Assembly (NCBI GenBank): GCA_025356815.1
Contig: JANXQL010000089.1
Coordinates: 1-32,725 of the forward strand
DNA from: Pseudomonadota bacterium
GTDB lineage: Bacteria; Pseudomonadota; Gammaproteobacteria; Steroidobacterales; Steroidobacteraceae
DNA length: 32,725 nt
Direction of reading: 5' to 3'
A model generated the notes under the pieces. That model saw nothing but the letters and a program-made list of their open reading frames with translations, had not been told where the DNA came from and ran no database searches. Each line of letters starts with the position of its first letter. Positions within the stretch are counted from its first letter, which is position 1. Positions 10,515 to 18,448 of this stretch are shown piece by piece. Made by a program: the position numbers and the translations under genes.

Positions 10515-11840
10515 GTGAACGTGCAAGCAACGATCCCAGAGGCGAGCTACCAGGTGGCCCACGGCGGCTGCGTGCGGGGCGAGGTCACCGTCCCCGGCGA
10601 CAAGTCGGTCTCGCACCGCTCGGTGCTGTTCGGCGCGATCGCCGAGGGCACGACCGAGGTCGACAACTTCCTCGAGAGCGAGGACTGCCTCGCGACCCTG
10701 AACGCGATGCGCGCGATGGGCGTCAACCTCGAGCGGCCGGCGCCGGGGCGGGTCGTCGTCGACGGCGTGGGACTGCACGGTCTGAAGGTGCCGGCGGGCG
10801 ACCTAGACATGGGCAACGCAGGCACCGCGATGCGCCTGTCGATGGGCCTGCTCGCGGGCCAGGCCTTCGACACGCGCCTCGTCGGCGACGTATCGCTGAC
10901 GCGCCGGCCGATGGAGCGCGCCGCGACGCCGCTGCGGCAGATGGGCGCGGTCATCGACACGACGGCCGGCCGGCCGCCGGTCACGGTGCACGGCGGTCAT
11001 GCGCTGCATGGCATCGACTACGCGCTCGAGGTCGCCAGCGCCCAGGTGAAGTCGGCGGTGCTGATCGCGGGCCTGTACGCGCGCGGCGAGACGTGCGTGC
11101 ACGAGCCTGCCGTGACGCGCGACCACACCGAGCGGATGCTGCGCGCGTTTGGCGTCGAGGTGCGCTCGGGCGGCGGGCGGGTCCGGCTCGAGGGCGGCCA
11201 GACCCTGCGCGCGACCCACCTGCGGGTGCCGGGCGACATCTCCTCGGCCGCCTTCTTCCTGGTGGCCGGCGTGATCGCAGCCGAAGGGCCGTTCCTGATC
11301 CGCGACGTCGGCGTCAACCCGACCCGCACCGGCATCCTCGAGATCCTGCGGCTGATGGGCGCGGACATCCGCGTCCTGAACCCGCGCCTCGCCGGCGACG
11401 AGCCGGTGGCCGACCTCGAGGTGCACAAGAGCGAGCTGCGCGGCATCGACGTGCCCGAGGCGCTGGTGCCGCTGGCGATCGACGAGTTCCCGGTGCTGTT
11501 CGTCGCCGCCGCCTGCGCGCGCGGCACGACCCGGGTCACCGGCGCCGCCGAACTGCGGGTCAAGGAAAGCGACCGGATCGCGGTCATGGCCGAGGGCCTC
11601 AGGCGCCTGGACGTCGACGCCGAGCCCACCGCGGACGGCATGCGCATCAGCGGCGGGCCGATCGGCGGCGGCCGGATCGACAGCCACGGCGACCATCGCA
11701 TCGCCATGTCGTTCACCATCGCCGCGCTGCGCGCGCACGGCGATCTGATCATCGACGATGTGGCCAACGTCGCGACCTCGTTCCCGGCGTTCCCGGCGAT
11801 GGCGCGCCATGCCGGCATCGCGATCGAAGAGGCCCGGTGA
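10515..11840 (+). CDS. aroA: 3-phosphoshikimate 1-carboxyvinyltransferase (EPSP synthase)
   Basis: AroA transfers the enolpyruvyl group of PEP to shikimate 3-phosphate, the sixth step of the shikimate pathway. From GTG 10515 the product has 441 residues. Visible motifs are GDKSVSHRSVLFGAIAEG at the N-terminus, MGNAGTAMRLSMG, SLTRRPMERA, and near the end ELRVKESDRIAVMAEGL and SHGDHRIAMSF. The RPMxR and SVSHR forms are closer to the class II (Agrobacterium CP4, Bacillus) enzymes than to E. coli AroA, but the glycine of NAGTA that CP4 changes to alanine is kept. A second GTG six bases downstream is an equally possible start. The stop overlaps the cmk start as GTGA. Confidence 0.96.
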   Translation: MNVQATIPEASYQVAHGGCVRGEVTVPGDKSVSHRSVLFGAIAEGTTEVDNFLESEDCLATLNAMRAMGVNLERPAPGRVVVDGVGLHGLKVPAGDLDMGNAGTAMRLSMGLLAGQAFDTRLVGDVSLTRRPMERAATPLRQMGAVIDTTAGRPPVTVHGGHALHGIDYALEVASAQVKSAVLIAGLYARGETCVHEPAVTRDHTERMLRAFGVEVRSGGGRVRLEGGQTLRATHLRVPGDISSAAFFLVAGVIAAEGPFLIRDVGVNPTRTGILEILRLMGADIRVLNPRLAGDEPVADLEVHKSELRGIDVPEALVPLAIDEFPVLFVAAACARGTTRVTGAAELRVKESDRIAVMAEGLRRLDVDAEPTADGMRISGGPIGGGRIDSHGDHRIAMSFTIAALRAHGDLIIDDVANVATSFPAFPAMARHAGIAIEEAR

Positions 11841-12520
11841 GCGGCGCCCCGGTCGTCACGATCGATGGCCCGAGCGGCTCGGGCAAGGGCACCGTCTGCA
11901 GGCGGGTGGCGTCCGCGCTGGGTTTTCACCTGCTCGACAGCGGCGCGCTGTATCGCCTGACCGGGCTTGCCGGCCGCCACGCGGGGCTTGCCCCGGCAGA
12001 CGAGGGCGGCCACGCCCGGCTCGCCCGCGGCATGCGGGTCGAGTTCGGCGCCGACGCCCAGGGCGGGGAGCGGATCTGGCTCAATGGCGAGCCGGTGACG
12101 GATGCGATCCGCACCGAACAGGCGGGGAACCTCGCCTCCCAGGTCGCGAGCTTCGCGGCCGTGCGCCAGGCCCTGGTGGAGCGCCAGCGCGACTTTGCGG
12201 TGCCGCCAGGGCTGGTCGCCGACGGTCGCGACATGGGGACCGTGATCTTCCCGCAGGCGGCGCTGAAGATCTTCCTGACCGCAAGCGCGGAGGAACGCGC
12301 GCGCAGACGGTATAACCAGTTGAAAGATAAGGGCCTGTCTGTTAGTCTCGCCAACCTTTCCAGGGAGATCGCCGAACGCGACCACCGGGACGCCAGCCGA
12401 GCGCTGGCGCCACTTGTGGCTGCCGCCGACGCCATCACCCTCGATTCGACGGGCCTGACGCCCGACGAGGTGGTCGCGCGCGTGCTTGGGCTCGCGCGCG
12501 AACGTCACGTCGGCGGATAA
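11837..12520 (+). CDS. cmk: Cytidylate kinase
   Basis: Cmk phosphorylates CMP and dCMP with ATP. The 227-residue product has the P-loop TIDGPSGSGKGTV at about residues 8-20, the substrate motif LDSGALYRLTG, the conserved ADGRDMGTVIFP, and ASAEERARRRYNQL near residue 155. The GTG start sits in a GTGA overlap with aroA. The aroA-cmk-rpsA order is widely conserved in proteobacteria. Length and motifs are ordinary. Confidence 0.97.
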   Translation: MSGAPVVTIDGPSGSGKGTVCRRVASALGFHLLDSGALYRLTGLAGRHAGLAPADEGGHARLARGMRVEFGADAQGGERIWLNGEPVTDAIRTEQAGNLASQVASFAAVRQALVERQRDFAVPPGLVADGRDMGTVIFPQAALKIFLTASAEERARRRYNQLKDKGLSVSLANLSREIAERDHRDASRALAPLVAAADAITLDSTGLTPDEVVARVLGLARERHVGG

Positions 12521-12590
12521 GGCGACCGGCGGCCTGCGCGCCGGGTGCATCCTAAGGTGGGGTGGCGGCGTGAGCCGTGACCCTTTGTTT

Positions 12591-12619
12591 TTGGCGACAA
12601 CCCCCCGCGATCCTATCCA
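12591..12619 (+). promoter_or_regulatory. rpsA: Candidate rpsA promoter
   Basis: TTGGCG at 12591-12596 and TATCCA at 12614-12619 are separated by 17 bp, about 70 bp upstream of the rpsA ATG. The hexamers match the sigma-70 consensus only partly. The position in a 170-bp gap before a strongly expressed ribosomal protein gene is the main argument. Confidence 0.35.
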
Positions 12620-12625
12620 ACTCAA

Positions 12626-12674
12626 CCGGCCACGCCGGCAGGATCCGAGGACTGACACGGGACCTCATCGTCCC
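12626..12674 (+). promoter_or_regulatory. rpsA: Two short hairpins in the rpsA leader, candidate autoregulatory site
   Basis: The rpsA leader contains CCGGC-CAC-GCCGG (12626-12638) and GGGAC-CTCATC-GTCCC (12659-12674), the second ending 16 bp before the ATG, with GGA trinucleotides between them. In E. coli, S1 represses its own translation through a structured leader with GGA motifs and no strong Shine-Dalgarno sequence. Here too no strong Shine-Dalgarno is seen. The parallel is inferred, not shown. Confidence 0.35.
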
Positions 12675-12690
12675 TATAGAGACACATCAA

Positions 12691-14370
12691 ATGACGGAAA
12701 GTTTTGCCGAGCTGTTCGAAGCGAGCCTGGCCAACCAGCGCTTCCGCCCCGGTCAGATCCTGAACGGTCTGGTGATCGAAGTAGGCCAGGACTACGTGAT
12801 CGTCAATGCGGGCCTGAAGTCCGAAGCGGTCATCTCGATCGACCAGTTCAAGAACGAAAAGGGTGAGATCGAAGTCGTCGCGGGCGACGAAGTCGAAGTG
12901 GCCCTCGACTCGGTCGAGGACGGCTCCGGCGAGACGCGCCTGTCGCGCGAGAAGGCCAAGCGCGCGCGCACCTGGACCCGCCTTGAGACCGCGTTCAACG
13001 AACAGCAGGTCGTCACCGGCATCATCAACGGTCGCGTCAAGGGCGGCTTCACGGTCGAGATCGAGAACGTCCGCGCGTTCCTGCCAGGCTCGCTCGTCGA
13101 CGTGCGTCCGGTCCGCGATCCGTCCTACCTCGAGGGCAAGGTCCTCGAGTTCAAGGTCATCAAGCTCGACCAGAAGCGCAACAACGTCGTCGTCTCGCGC
13201 CGCGCGGTCGTCGAGCAGGAATACAGCGCTGAGCGCTCGGCCCTCTTGGACAACCTGGCGGAAGGCTCGGTCGTCAAGGGCACCGTCAAGAACCTCACCG
13301 ACTACGGCGCGTTCGTCGACCTCGGCGGCATCGACGGCCTGCTGCACATCACGGACATGGCCTGGAAGCGCGTCAAGCACCCCTCGGAAGTCGTCAAGGT
13401 CGGCGACGAGATCGACGTGCGCATCCTGAAGTTCGACCGCGAGCGGCAGCGCGTCTCGCTGGGCATCAAGCAGCTCGGTGCCGATCCCTGGCAGAACATC
13501 GCCCGCCGCTACCCGCCGAACACGCGGATCTGGGGCAAGGTCACCAACATCGCCGACTACGGCTGCTTCGTGGAGATCGAGGAGGGCGTCGAGGGCCTCG
13601 TGCACGTCTCCGAGATGGACTGGACCAACAAGAACGTGAACCCCGCCAAGGTCGTCCACGTCGGCCAGGAAGTCGAGGTCATGGTGCTGGACATCGACGA
13701 GGAGCGTCGTCGCATCTCGCTCGGCCTCAAGCAGTGCAAGCCGAACCCCTGGAAGGAGTTCTCGGAGAACTTCAACCGCGACGACCGCGTCTCGGGCCAG
13801 ATCAAGTCGATCACCGACTTCGGCATCTTCATCGGACTTGCCGGTGGCATCGACGGCCTCGTGCACCTGTCCGACATCTCCTGGGACGTGCCTGGCGAAG
13901 AAGCCGTGCGCAACTACCAGAAGGGCCAGACGGTCGAGGCGGTCGTGCTGTCGATCGACCCGGAGCGCGAGCGCATCTCGCTCGGCGTCAAGCAGATGGC
14001 GAAGGACCCGTTCTCGGCGTTCATCGCGCAGCACCCGAAGGGCAGCATCGTCAAGGGCGTGGTCCGCGAGGTCGATGCCAAGGGCGCGATCATCGACCTG
14101 CCGGGTGCCGTCGAAGGCTACCTGCGCGCGTCGGAGCTGGCGCGTGACCGCGTCGAGGACGCGCGCACGGTGCTCAAGGTCGGCGACGAGGTCGAGGCGA
14201 AGTTCACGGGCGTCGACCGCAAGTCGCGCGCGATCGCGCTGTCGATCAAGGCCAAGGAAGTGCACGAGGAGCAGGAGGCGATGCAGGCGTATCGCACCGA
14301 CTCCCCGACGGGCACCAGCCTCGGCGATCTGTTGAAGGAGCACATGTCCTCGGATCGGGACAACTCCTAG
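12691..14370 (+). CDS. rpsA: 30S ribosomal protein S1
   Basis: S1 binds mRNA leaders and brings them to the 30S subunit. The 559-residue product is close to the 557 residues of E. coli S1. It starts at ATG 12691 with [13 protein letters not shown], the canonical beginning, and contains six S1 repeats. Typical OB-fold landmarks recur: [43 protein letters not shown], and [22 protein letters not shown]. In-frame sequence before this ATG is leader. It lies between cmk and ihfB, as in most gammaproteobacteria. Confidence 0.98.
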   Translation: MTESFAELFEASLANQRFRPGQILNGLVIEVGQDYVIVNAGLKSEAVISIDQFKNEKGEIEVVAGDEVEVALDSVEDGSGETRLSREKAKRARTWTRLETAFNEQQVVTGIINGRVKGGFTVEIENVRAFLPGSLVDVRPVRDPSYLEGKVLEFKVIKLDQKRNNVVVSRRAVVEQEYSAERSALLDNLAEGSVVKGTVKNLTDYGAFVDLGGIDGLLHITDMAWKRVKHPSEVVKVGDEIDVRILKFDRERQRVSLGIKQLGADPWQNIARRYPPNTRIWGKVTNIADYGCFVEIEEGVEGLVHVSEMDWTNKNVNPAKVVHVGQEVEVMVLDIDEERRRISLGLKQCKPNPWKEFSENFNRDDRVSGQIKSITDFGIFIGLAGGIDGLVHLSDISWDVPGEEAVRNYQKGQTVEAVVLSIDPERERISLGVKQMAKDPFSAFIAQHPKGSIVKGVVREVDAKGAIIDLPGAVEGYLRASELARDRVEDARTVLKVGDEVEAKFTGVDRKSRAIALSIKAKEVHEEQEAMQAYRTDSPTGTSLGDLLKEHMSSDRDNS

Positions 14371-14383
14371 CAAGCCCGCGGCC

Positions 14384-14407
14384 GGTCGGCGCCCACGGGC
14401 GTCGGCC
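14384..14407 (+). terminator. GC-rich hairpin between rpsA and ihfB
   Basis: GGTCGGCGCCC and GGGCGTCGGCC can pair over about 10-11 bp (two G-U pairs) around a very tight loop, 13 bp after the rpsA stop. No run of T follows, so this may be an attenuating or 3'-end stabilising hairpin rather than a full intrinsic terminator. ihfB would still be reachable by read-through. Confidence 0.4.
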
Positions 14408-14458
14408 GATCGCGCGCCGAGTCGCGATTTCCAATGCCTGCCGACCCCGGATGCGCGC

Positions 14459-14761
<303 letters not shown>

Positions 14762-14823
14762 CCCGCCGCACGCGCGAAACGCGCGCGTGCTAGATTGTGG
14801 CGCGGGCCTGCAACGGGTGCGCC

Positions 14824-15120
14824 ATGTTCCGTCGACTTCTGTCCACGCTGCTCTTCGTCGTGCTTGCGCTCGTCTGCGCGGGCTTCGTCCGGCTTAACGC
14901 CACTCCCACCTCGCTGGACCTGTATTTCAGCTCGCTGCCGGTGTCCCTCGGCCAGGCGCTGATCGGCGCGGTGCTGATCGGCTGGCTCTTGGGGCTCGCA
15001 GGCGCGCTCGCCTGGATCTGGCGCCTCAAGCGCGAGGCCTGGCAGCTGCGCCGCTCGCTGAAGCTCGCCGAGGGCGAGGTACGCACGCTGCGCGCGCTGG
15101 CTCCCGCCCATGCGCACTAG
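14824..15120 (+). CDS. lapA: Lipopolysaccharide assembly protein A (LapA, YciS-like)
   Basis: LapA is a small inner-membrane protein that works with LapB in controlling lipopolysaccharide synthesis. The 98-residue product has a first membrane segment (LLSTLLFVVLALVCAGFVRL), a short loop beginning NATPTSLDLYFSSLP, typical of the family, a second membrane segment (LIGAVLIGWLLGLAGALAWI), and a basic cytoplasmic helix. The ATG at 14824 is preferred over an in-frame upstream start because it places the hydrophobic helix at the N-terminus. It overlaps lapB by 11 bp. Confidence 0.9.
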   Translation: MFRRLLSTLLFVVLALVCAGFVRLNATPTSLDLYFSSLPVSLGQALIGAVLIGWLLGLAGALAWIWRLKREAWQLRRSLKLAEGEVRTLRALAPAHAH

Positions 15121-16294
15121 CTGGGTGGAGGCGGCGCTGATCATCGGCGGCGCCGTGATCGGCTGGTACGCGACGCACCGCTGGCGCGTCTCCGGCGCGC
15201 CGCCGCCGCGCGGCCCGTCCAGCGACTACCTCGAGGGCCTGAACTACCTGGTCAACGAGCAGCCCGACCGCGCCGTCGAGGCGTTCCTGCGCGCGGTGGC
15301 GGTGGACCAGGACACGGTCGAGACGCAGTTCGCGCTCGGCGCGCTGTTCCGCCGCCGCGGCGAGGTGGACCGCGCCATCCGCGTGCACCAGAACCTGATC
15401 GCGCGCGTCACGCTGGAGCCTGCGTTTCGCGAGCAGGCCAGCTACGCGCTGGCGCAGGACTACCTCAAGGCGGGCCTGTACGACCGCGCCGAGAAGCTGC
15501 TGCTGGAGCTGTCGGCCGGCGGCACCTACCGGATCGCGGCGCTGAAGGACCTGTCCTCGATCTACGAGCTCGAGCGCGACTGGGAAAAGGCGATCGCGAT
15601 CCACCGCAACCTCGCGCGCATCGGCCGGCCCGAGCAGCCGACCGCGATCGCGCACTACCACTGCGAGCTTGCCGAGGCCGCGCGCGCGAGCGGCGACCAC
15701 GCGCTCGCGCGCAGTCACCTGCGCACCGCGCGCACCGAGCAGAAGCGCTTCGCGCGCGGCGCGCTGCTGCGCGCCGACGTCGCCATCGACATGAACGAGC
15801 CGGAGCTCGCGGTGCGCCTGTTGCGGCGCGTGCCGCTGCAGAGCCCGCAGCTGGCAGGCGAGGTGCTGCCCAGGCTCGTGCGCGCGCTGCGCGCCTGCGG
15901 TCGCGAGGCGGACCTCGGGCCGATCCTCGCGGAGCTGGCCGGTGACGGCCGGGACGTGGCGGATGCGATCGCGCACGCGGCGATCCTCGCCGGTGAGCTC
16001 GGCGAGCCTGCGCTGCTCGCGCTCGCCCGCGGCTACGTGGGACGCGAGCCTGCGGTCGCCGAAACCGTGCAGGCGCTGCTGCCCGGCGGCGTCCCGGACG
16101 ATGCGGCGCTGGCGCGGCTGTGCGCGGCGCTCAGGCGCCAGGCGCTGCGCGCGGCGCGCTTTCGCTGCGCCGACTGCGGCTTCTCGGCGGCGACGTTCTT
16201 CTGGCAGTGCCCGGGCTGCAAGAGCTGGGATACGTTGAAGCCGCTGACGCCCTCGGACCTCGCCGGCCGGCCACCCGCCGCGCAGGGGCGCTAG
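15110..16294 (+). CDS. lapB: Lipopolysaccharide assembly protein B (LapB/YciM)
   Basis: LapB is an inner-membrane TPR protein that promotes FtsH degradation of LpxC and so sets lipid A synthesis. The 394-residue product has an N-terminal membrane anchor (ALIIGGAVIGWYATHRWRV) followed by SDYLEGLNYLVNEQPDRA, the usual family opening. TPR repeats fill the middle. The C-terminal rubredoxin-type metal knuckle reads FRCADCGF then WQCPGCKSWDT, giving four cysteines. Length and layout match E. coli LapB (389 residues). It overlaps lapA by 11 bp, as expected for a functional pair. Confidence 0.95.
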   Translation: MRTSWVEAALIIGGAVIGWYATHRWRVSGAPPPRGPSSDYLEGLNYLVNEQPDRAVEAFLRAVAVDQDTVETQFALGALFRRRGEVDRAIRVHQNLIARVTLEPAFREQASYALAQDYLKAGLYDRAEKLLLELSAGGTYRIAALKDLSSIYELERDWEKAIAIHRNLARIGRPEQPTAIAHYHCELAEAARASGDHALARSHLRTARTEQKRFARGALLRADVAIDMNEPELAVRLLRRVPLQSPQLAGEVLPRLVRALRACGREADLGPILAELAGDGRDVADAIAHAAILAGELGEPALLALARGYVGREPAVAETVQALLPGGVPDDAALARLCAALRRQALRAARFRCADCGFSAATFFWQCPGCKSWDTLKPLTPSDLAGRPPAAQGR

Positions 16295-16375
16295 CGCCCG
16301 CTTGCGGCGGTCACTGACTACGGCCGTCATGACGCTCGGGTATCATCGCCCCCAGCTGTTCTTCCGAGGTCGTTC

Positions 16376-17284
16376 ATGTCCACCCCCCGCAAGCCGATCC
16401 GTACCGCGGTGTTCCCGGTCGCCGGTCGCGGCACCCGCTTCCTGCCCGCCACCAAGGCGAGCCCGAAGGAGATGCTGCCGATCGTCGACAAGCCGCTGAT
16501 CCAGTACGCGGCCGAGGAGGCGCTCGCGGCCGGCGCGACCCAGCTGGTGTTCATCACCGGCAGCTCCAAGCGCGCGATCGAGGACCACTTCGACTCGGCC
16601 CCGGAGCTCGAGGCGGCGCTCGCCGAGCAGGGCAAGCAGGAGCTGCTGGATACGCTTCGGAGCATCGTGCCGAGCAACGCGACCTGCATCTACATCCGCC
16701 AGCCGGCGCCGCTGGGCCTCGGGCATGCGGTGCTGTGCGCCCGGCCGGTGGTCGGCGACGAGCCGTTCTTCATCCACCTCGCGGACGACCTGATCGACGC
16801 CAAGGTGCCGTGCCTGAAGCAGATGGCGGCGATCTACGCCGAGCGCGGCGGCAGCGTGCTCGGCGTGCAGACGGTGGACCGCAAGGACACCGACAAGTAC
16901 GGCATCGTCGCCTCCGAGGCGATCACCGACCGATTGTCACGGATCACCGCGATGGTCGAGAAACCCCGCCCCGAGGACGCGCCCTCGACACTCGCGGTCG
17001 TCGGCCGCTACCTGCTCAGCCCGCGCGTGTTCGACAAGCTCGAGACGGTCGGCCGCGGCGCGGGCGGCGAGATCCAGCTGACCGACGGCATCGCGGCGCT
17101 GCTGCTGGAGGAGGCGGTCTACGCCTACGCCTTCGAGGGCAAGCGCTACGACTGCGGCAGCAAGCTCGGCTACCTCGAGGCGACCGTCGAGTACGGGCTC
17201 AAGCACCCGCAGCTGGGCGAGCCGTTCATCCAGCTGCTGGCCAAGCTGCTCGCCGACCGCCTGCGCGCCCCCAACCGCCCCTGA
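16376..17284 (+). CDS. galU: UTP-glucose-1-phosphate uridylyltransferase
   Basis: GalU makes UDP-glucose from UTP and glucose 1-phosphate for envelope polysaccharides. The 302-residue product has the nucleotide-binding motif [19 protein letters not shown] at residues 14-32, then [30 protein letters not shown] and the C-terminal [19 protein letters not shown] hexamer lies about 35 bp upstream of the ATG and may be a -10 box, but no -35 fits. It is the last core gene before the accessory island; its stop is about 200 bp from the left boundary repeat. Confidence 0.96.
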   Translation: MSTPRKPIRTAVFPVAGRGTRFLPATKASPKEMLPIVDKPLIQYAAEEALAAGATQLVFITGSSKRAIEDHFDSAPELEAALAEQGKQELLDTLRSIVPSNATCIYIRQPAPLGLGHAVLCARPVVGDEPFFIHLADDLIDAKVPCLKQMAAIYAERGGSVLGVQTVDRKDTDKYGIVASEAITDRLSRITAMVEKPRPEDAPSTLAVVGRYLLSPRVFDKLETVGRGAGGEIQLTDGIAALLLEEAVYAYAFEGKRYDCGSKLGYLEATVEYGLKHPQLGEPFIQLLAKLLADRLRAPNRP

Positions 17285-17385
17285 GCGACGGCGTGCAGAC
17301 GGCCCTCGTGGAACCGGCCGCCGACGCCGCGAACGAGTCTGACTTTCGGATGGCGGCGGCGGCCTTTCGCGCCGCGCAGGTAGCC

Positions 17386-17406
17386 GCGGCTGCCCATCTT
17401 CATGAC
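17386..17406 (+). repeat. Short dispersed repeat, copy 1
   Basis: GCGGCTGCCCATCTTCATGAC matches 18288-18308 (GCGGCTGCCCATTTTCATGAC) with one mismatch in 21. Both copies lie in non-coding sequence flanking the PIN toxin gene and face the same way. On the minus strand both read Val-Met-Lys-Met-Gly-Ser-Arg, which may be chance or a shared fragment of a lost gene. Confidence 0.6.
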
Positions 17407-17480
17407 CGCAATGCCCCGCCTCCCTTGGGTAAGGCCGCGGGTGCGGCCGTCGTGGCCGTAGACCTCCATGCGCAGGCGGC

Positions 17481-17609
17481 GTCGAGCGCGCCGAACAGGC
17501 TCTGTCCATGGATAGCCTTCGCCGAGACGATCATTGCGGCGATTCAGTTCGACGCCCAGCCCTGGCTGATTCCTTACCAGCGAACGGCCAGCACGCCGTC
17601 GAGCATCGG
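17481..17609 (+). repeat. Left boundary repeat of the accessory island (diverged, truncated)
   Basis: It aligns with 22283-22467 in the same orientation. The first 79 bp differ at about nine positions. After a gap of roughly 55 bp missing here, a further 38 bp (ending CGCCGTCGAGCATCGG) differ at two. The repeat spans the start of the regulator gene and the end of the methyltransferase gene, both read on the minus strand. The methyltransferase stop codon and frame are kept. Confidence 0.85.
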
Positions 17610-17666
17610 ACTGGCTATGGCGTTGATCTGTTCGGGCGGGATGGGCGTTTAAGCGGATAAACGCCT

Positions 17667-17783
17667 ATGCTCCGACCTTGGCCTGGAGCACACAACGCCA
17701 ACGTCTCGCTTCGCGACATGGAGTCAGCGATCGAAGAGGCCGTGAAGGCCGTTCGGGCCGAGCGCTTCGCCTCGCGCAGCTGA
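17667..17783 (+). pseudogene. Antitoxin remnant upstream of the PIN toxin
   Basis: A 38-codon reading frame begins at ATG 17667 and ends in a TGATG overlap with the PIN toxin start. The C-terminal part, SLRDMESAIEEAVKAV, is an amphipathic helix rich in Glu and Ala, like the toxin-binding tail of small antitoxins. A stop codon lies two codons upstream of the ATG, and no DNA-binding region (ribbon-helix-helix or AbrB type) precedes it. It therefore looks like the 3' end of an antitoxin gene whose front was removed at the island boundary. It could also be an unusually short intact gene; the helix alone does not prove antitoxin identity. Confidence 0.45.
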
Positions 17784-18205
17784 TGTGCGTCGTCCTCGAC
17801 ACCAATGTGCTCGTCGCCGCGCTGATCGCTCCGCACCCTCCGCCGGATCGGATCTTCCAGGCCTGGCTTGCTGGAGCGTTCACGCTCGTCACGAGCGTCG
17901 AGCGGCTCGAGGAGTTTCGACGGGTGACGCGCTATCCACGCCTGCGTCCACTGATTGAGCCGGCCGCGGCCGGTGCGATGCTGAACACGCTCGCCGCCGT
18001 CGCGGTCGTGCTCAAGAAGCTGCCGGCGGTCGACCGCTCTCGGGACCCGGGCGATAATTTCGTGCTGGCGATGGCGGAAGCGGGGGAGGCCGACTACCTC
18101 GTGACGGGTGATTGCAAGGACCTTCTCGCGTTGAAACTCCACTACCGCACACTCATCGTCAGGGTGCGAGAGTTCCTCAAGGCTCTTGGTCTGGAGCGGC
18201 CGTGA
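17783..18205 (+). CDS. PIN-domain toxin, VapC-like
   Basis: PIN-domain toxins are Mg-dependent ribonucleases of type II toxin-antitoxin systems, usually cutting tRNA or rRNA. The 140-residue product opens with MCVVLDTNVLVAALI (catalytic Asp6), continues with SVERLEEFRRV (acidic Glu43/44), and ends with SRDPGDNFVLAMAEAG then DYLVTGDCKDLL, which supplies the remaining acidic residues (Asp88, Asp91, Asp110). This pattern fits the group annotated as putative toxin-antitoxin component, PIN family (COG1569 type). All catalytic acids seem present, so it should be active if expressed. The start overlaps an upstream antitoxin-like remnant. It lies inside the repeat-bounded island. Confidence 0.85.
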   Translation: MCVVLDTNVLVAALIAPHPPPDRIFQAWLAGAFTLVTSVERLEEFRRVTRYPRLRPLIEPAAAGAMLNTLAAVAVVLKKLPAVDRSRDPGDNFVLAMAEAGEADYLVTGDCKDLLALKLHYRTLIVRVREFLKALGLERP

Positions 18206-18287
18206 GCTAGAGCGCGCAAGCATCGGCTTCGTTCACGGCGCAAGGGTGCGCGAATCCGCTAATGGATAGAGTGAAAATCATGCAGCT

Positions 18288-18308
18288 GCGGCTGCCCATT
18301 TTCATGAC
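18288..18308 (+). repeat. Short dispersed repeat, copy 2
   Basis: This is the second copy of the motif at 17386-17406, one mismatch in 21, in the 243-bp gap between the PIN toxin and the TIR gene. Confidence 0.6.
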
Positions 18309-18382
18309 GTCGGCCGAAAACGATCTCGGCCGGCCGGCCGTCGGCCACTGAGCGCCGGTCCCACCTGCGCCGCCACAAAGTG

Positions 18383-18403
18383 TGAGAAGCTCAATCATTC
18401 TCA
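18383..18403. promoter_or_regulatory. Inverted repeat upstream of the TIR gene
   Basis: TGAGAA and TTCTCA form perfect 6-bp arms separated by 9 bp, ending 45 bp before the TIR gene ATG. The A/T-rich composition stands out locally. It could be an operator, but no matching regulator is identified and a 6-bp arm can arise by chance. Confidence 0.3.
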
Positions 18404-18448
18404 AATGGCGGCGCCCCCGGCCGCCGACCAGATCGAGTGCCCGGCATT

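Larger units (their letters stand above)
17285..17666. other. Gene-free stretch after galU holding remnants of regulator and methyltransferase genes
   Basis: No intact gene is seen. Read on the minus strand, 17481-17609 contains a copy of the last codons of the methyltransferase found at 22432 (PMLDGVLAVRW then stop) followed by the first codons of the truncated regulator found at 21621 (MIVSAKAI then QSLF). Between galU and that copy, 17285-17480 gives open but non-conserved readings. A 21-bp motif at 17386-17406 recurs at 18288. Confidence 0.7.

Noticed and set aside
10800-10850. AroA as a glyphosate-insensitive CP4-like enzyme
   Set aside because: Some motifs are class II-like, but the glycine of NAGTA that CP4 replaces with alanine is present, so insensitivity cannot be claimed.
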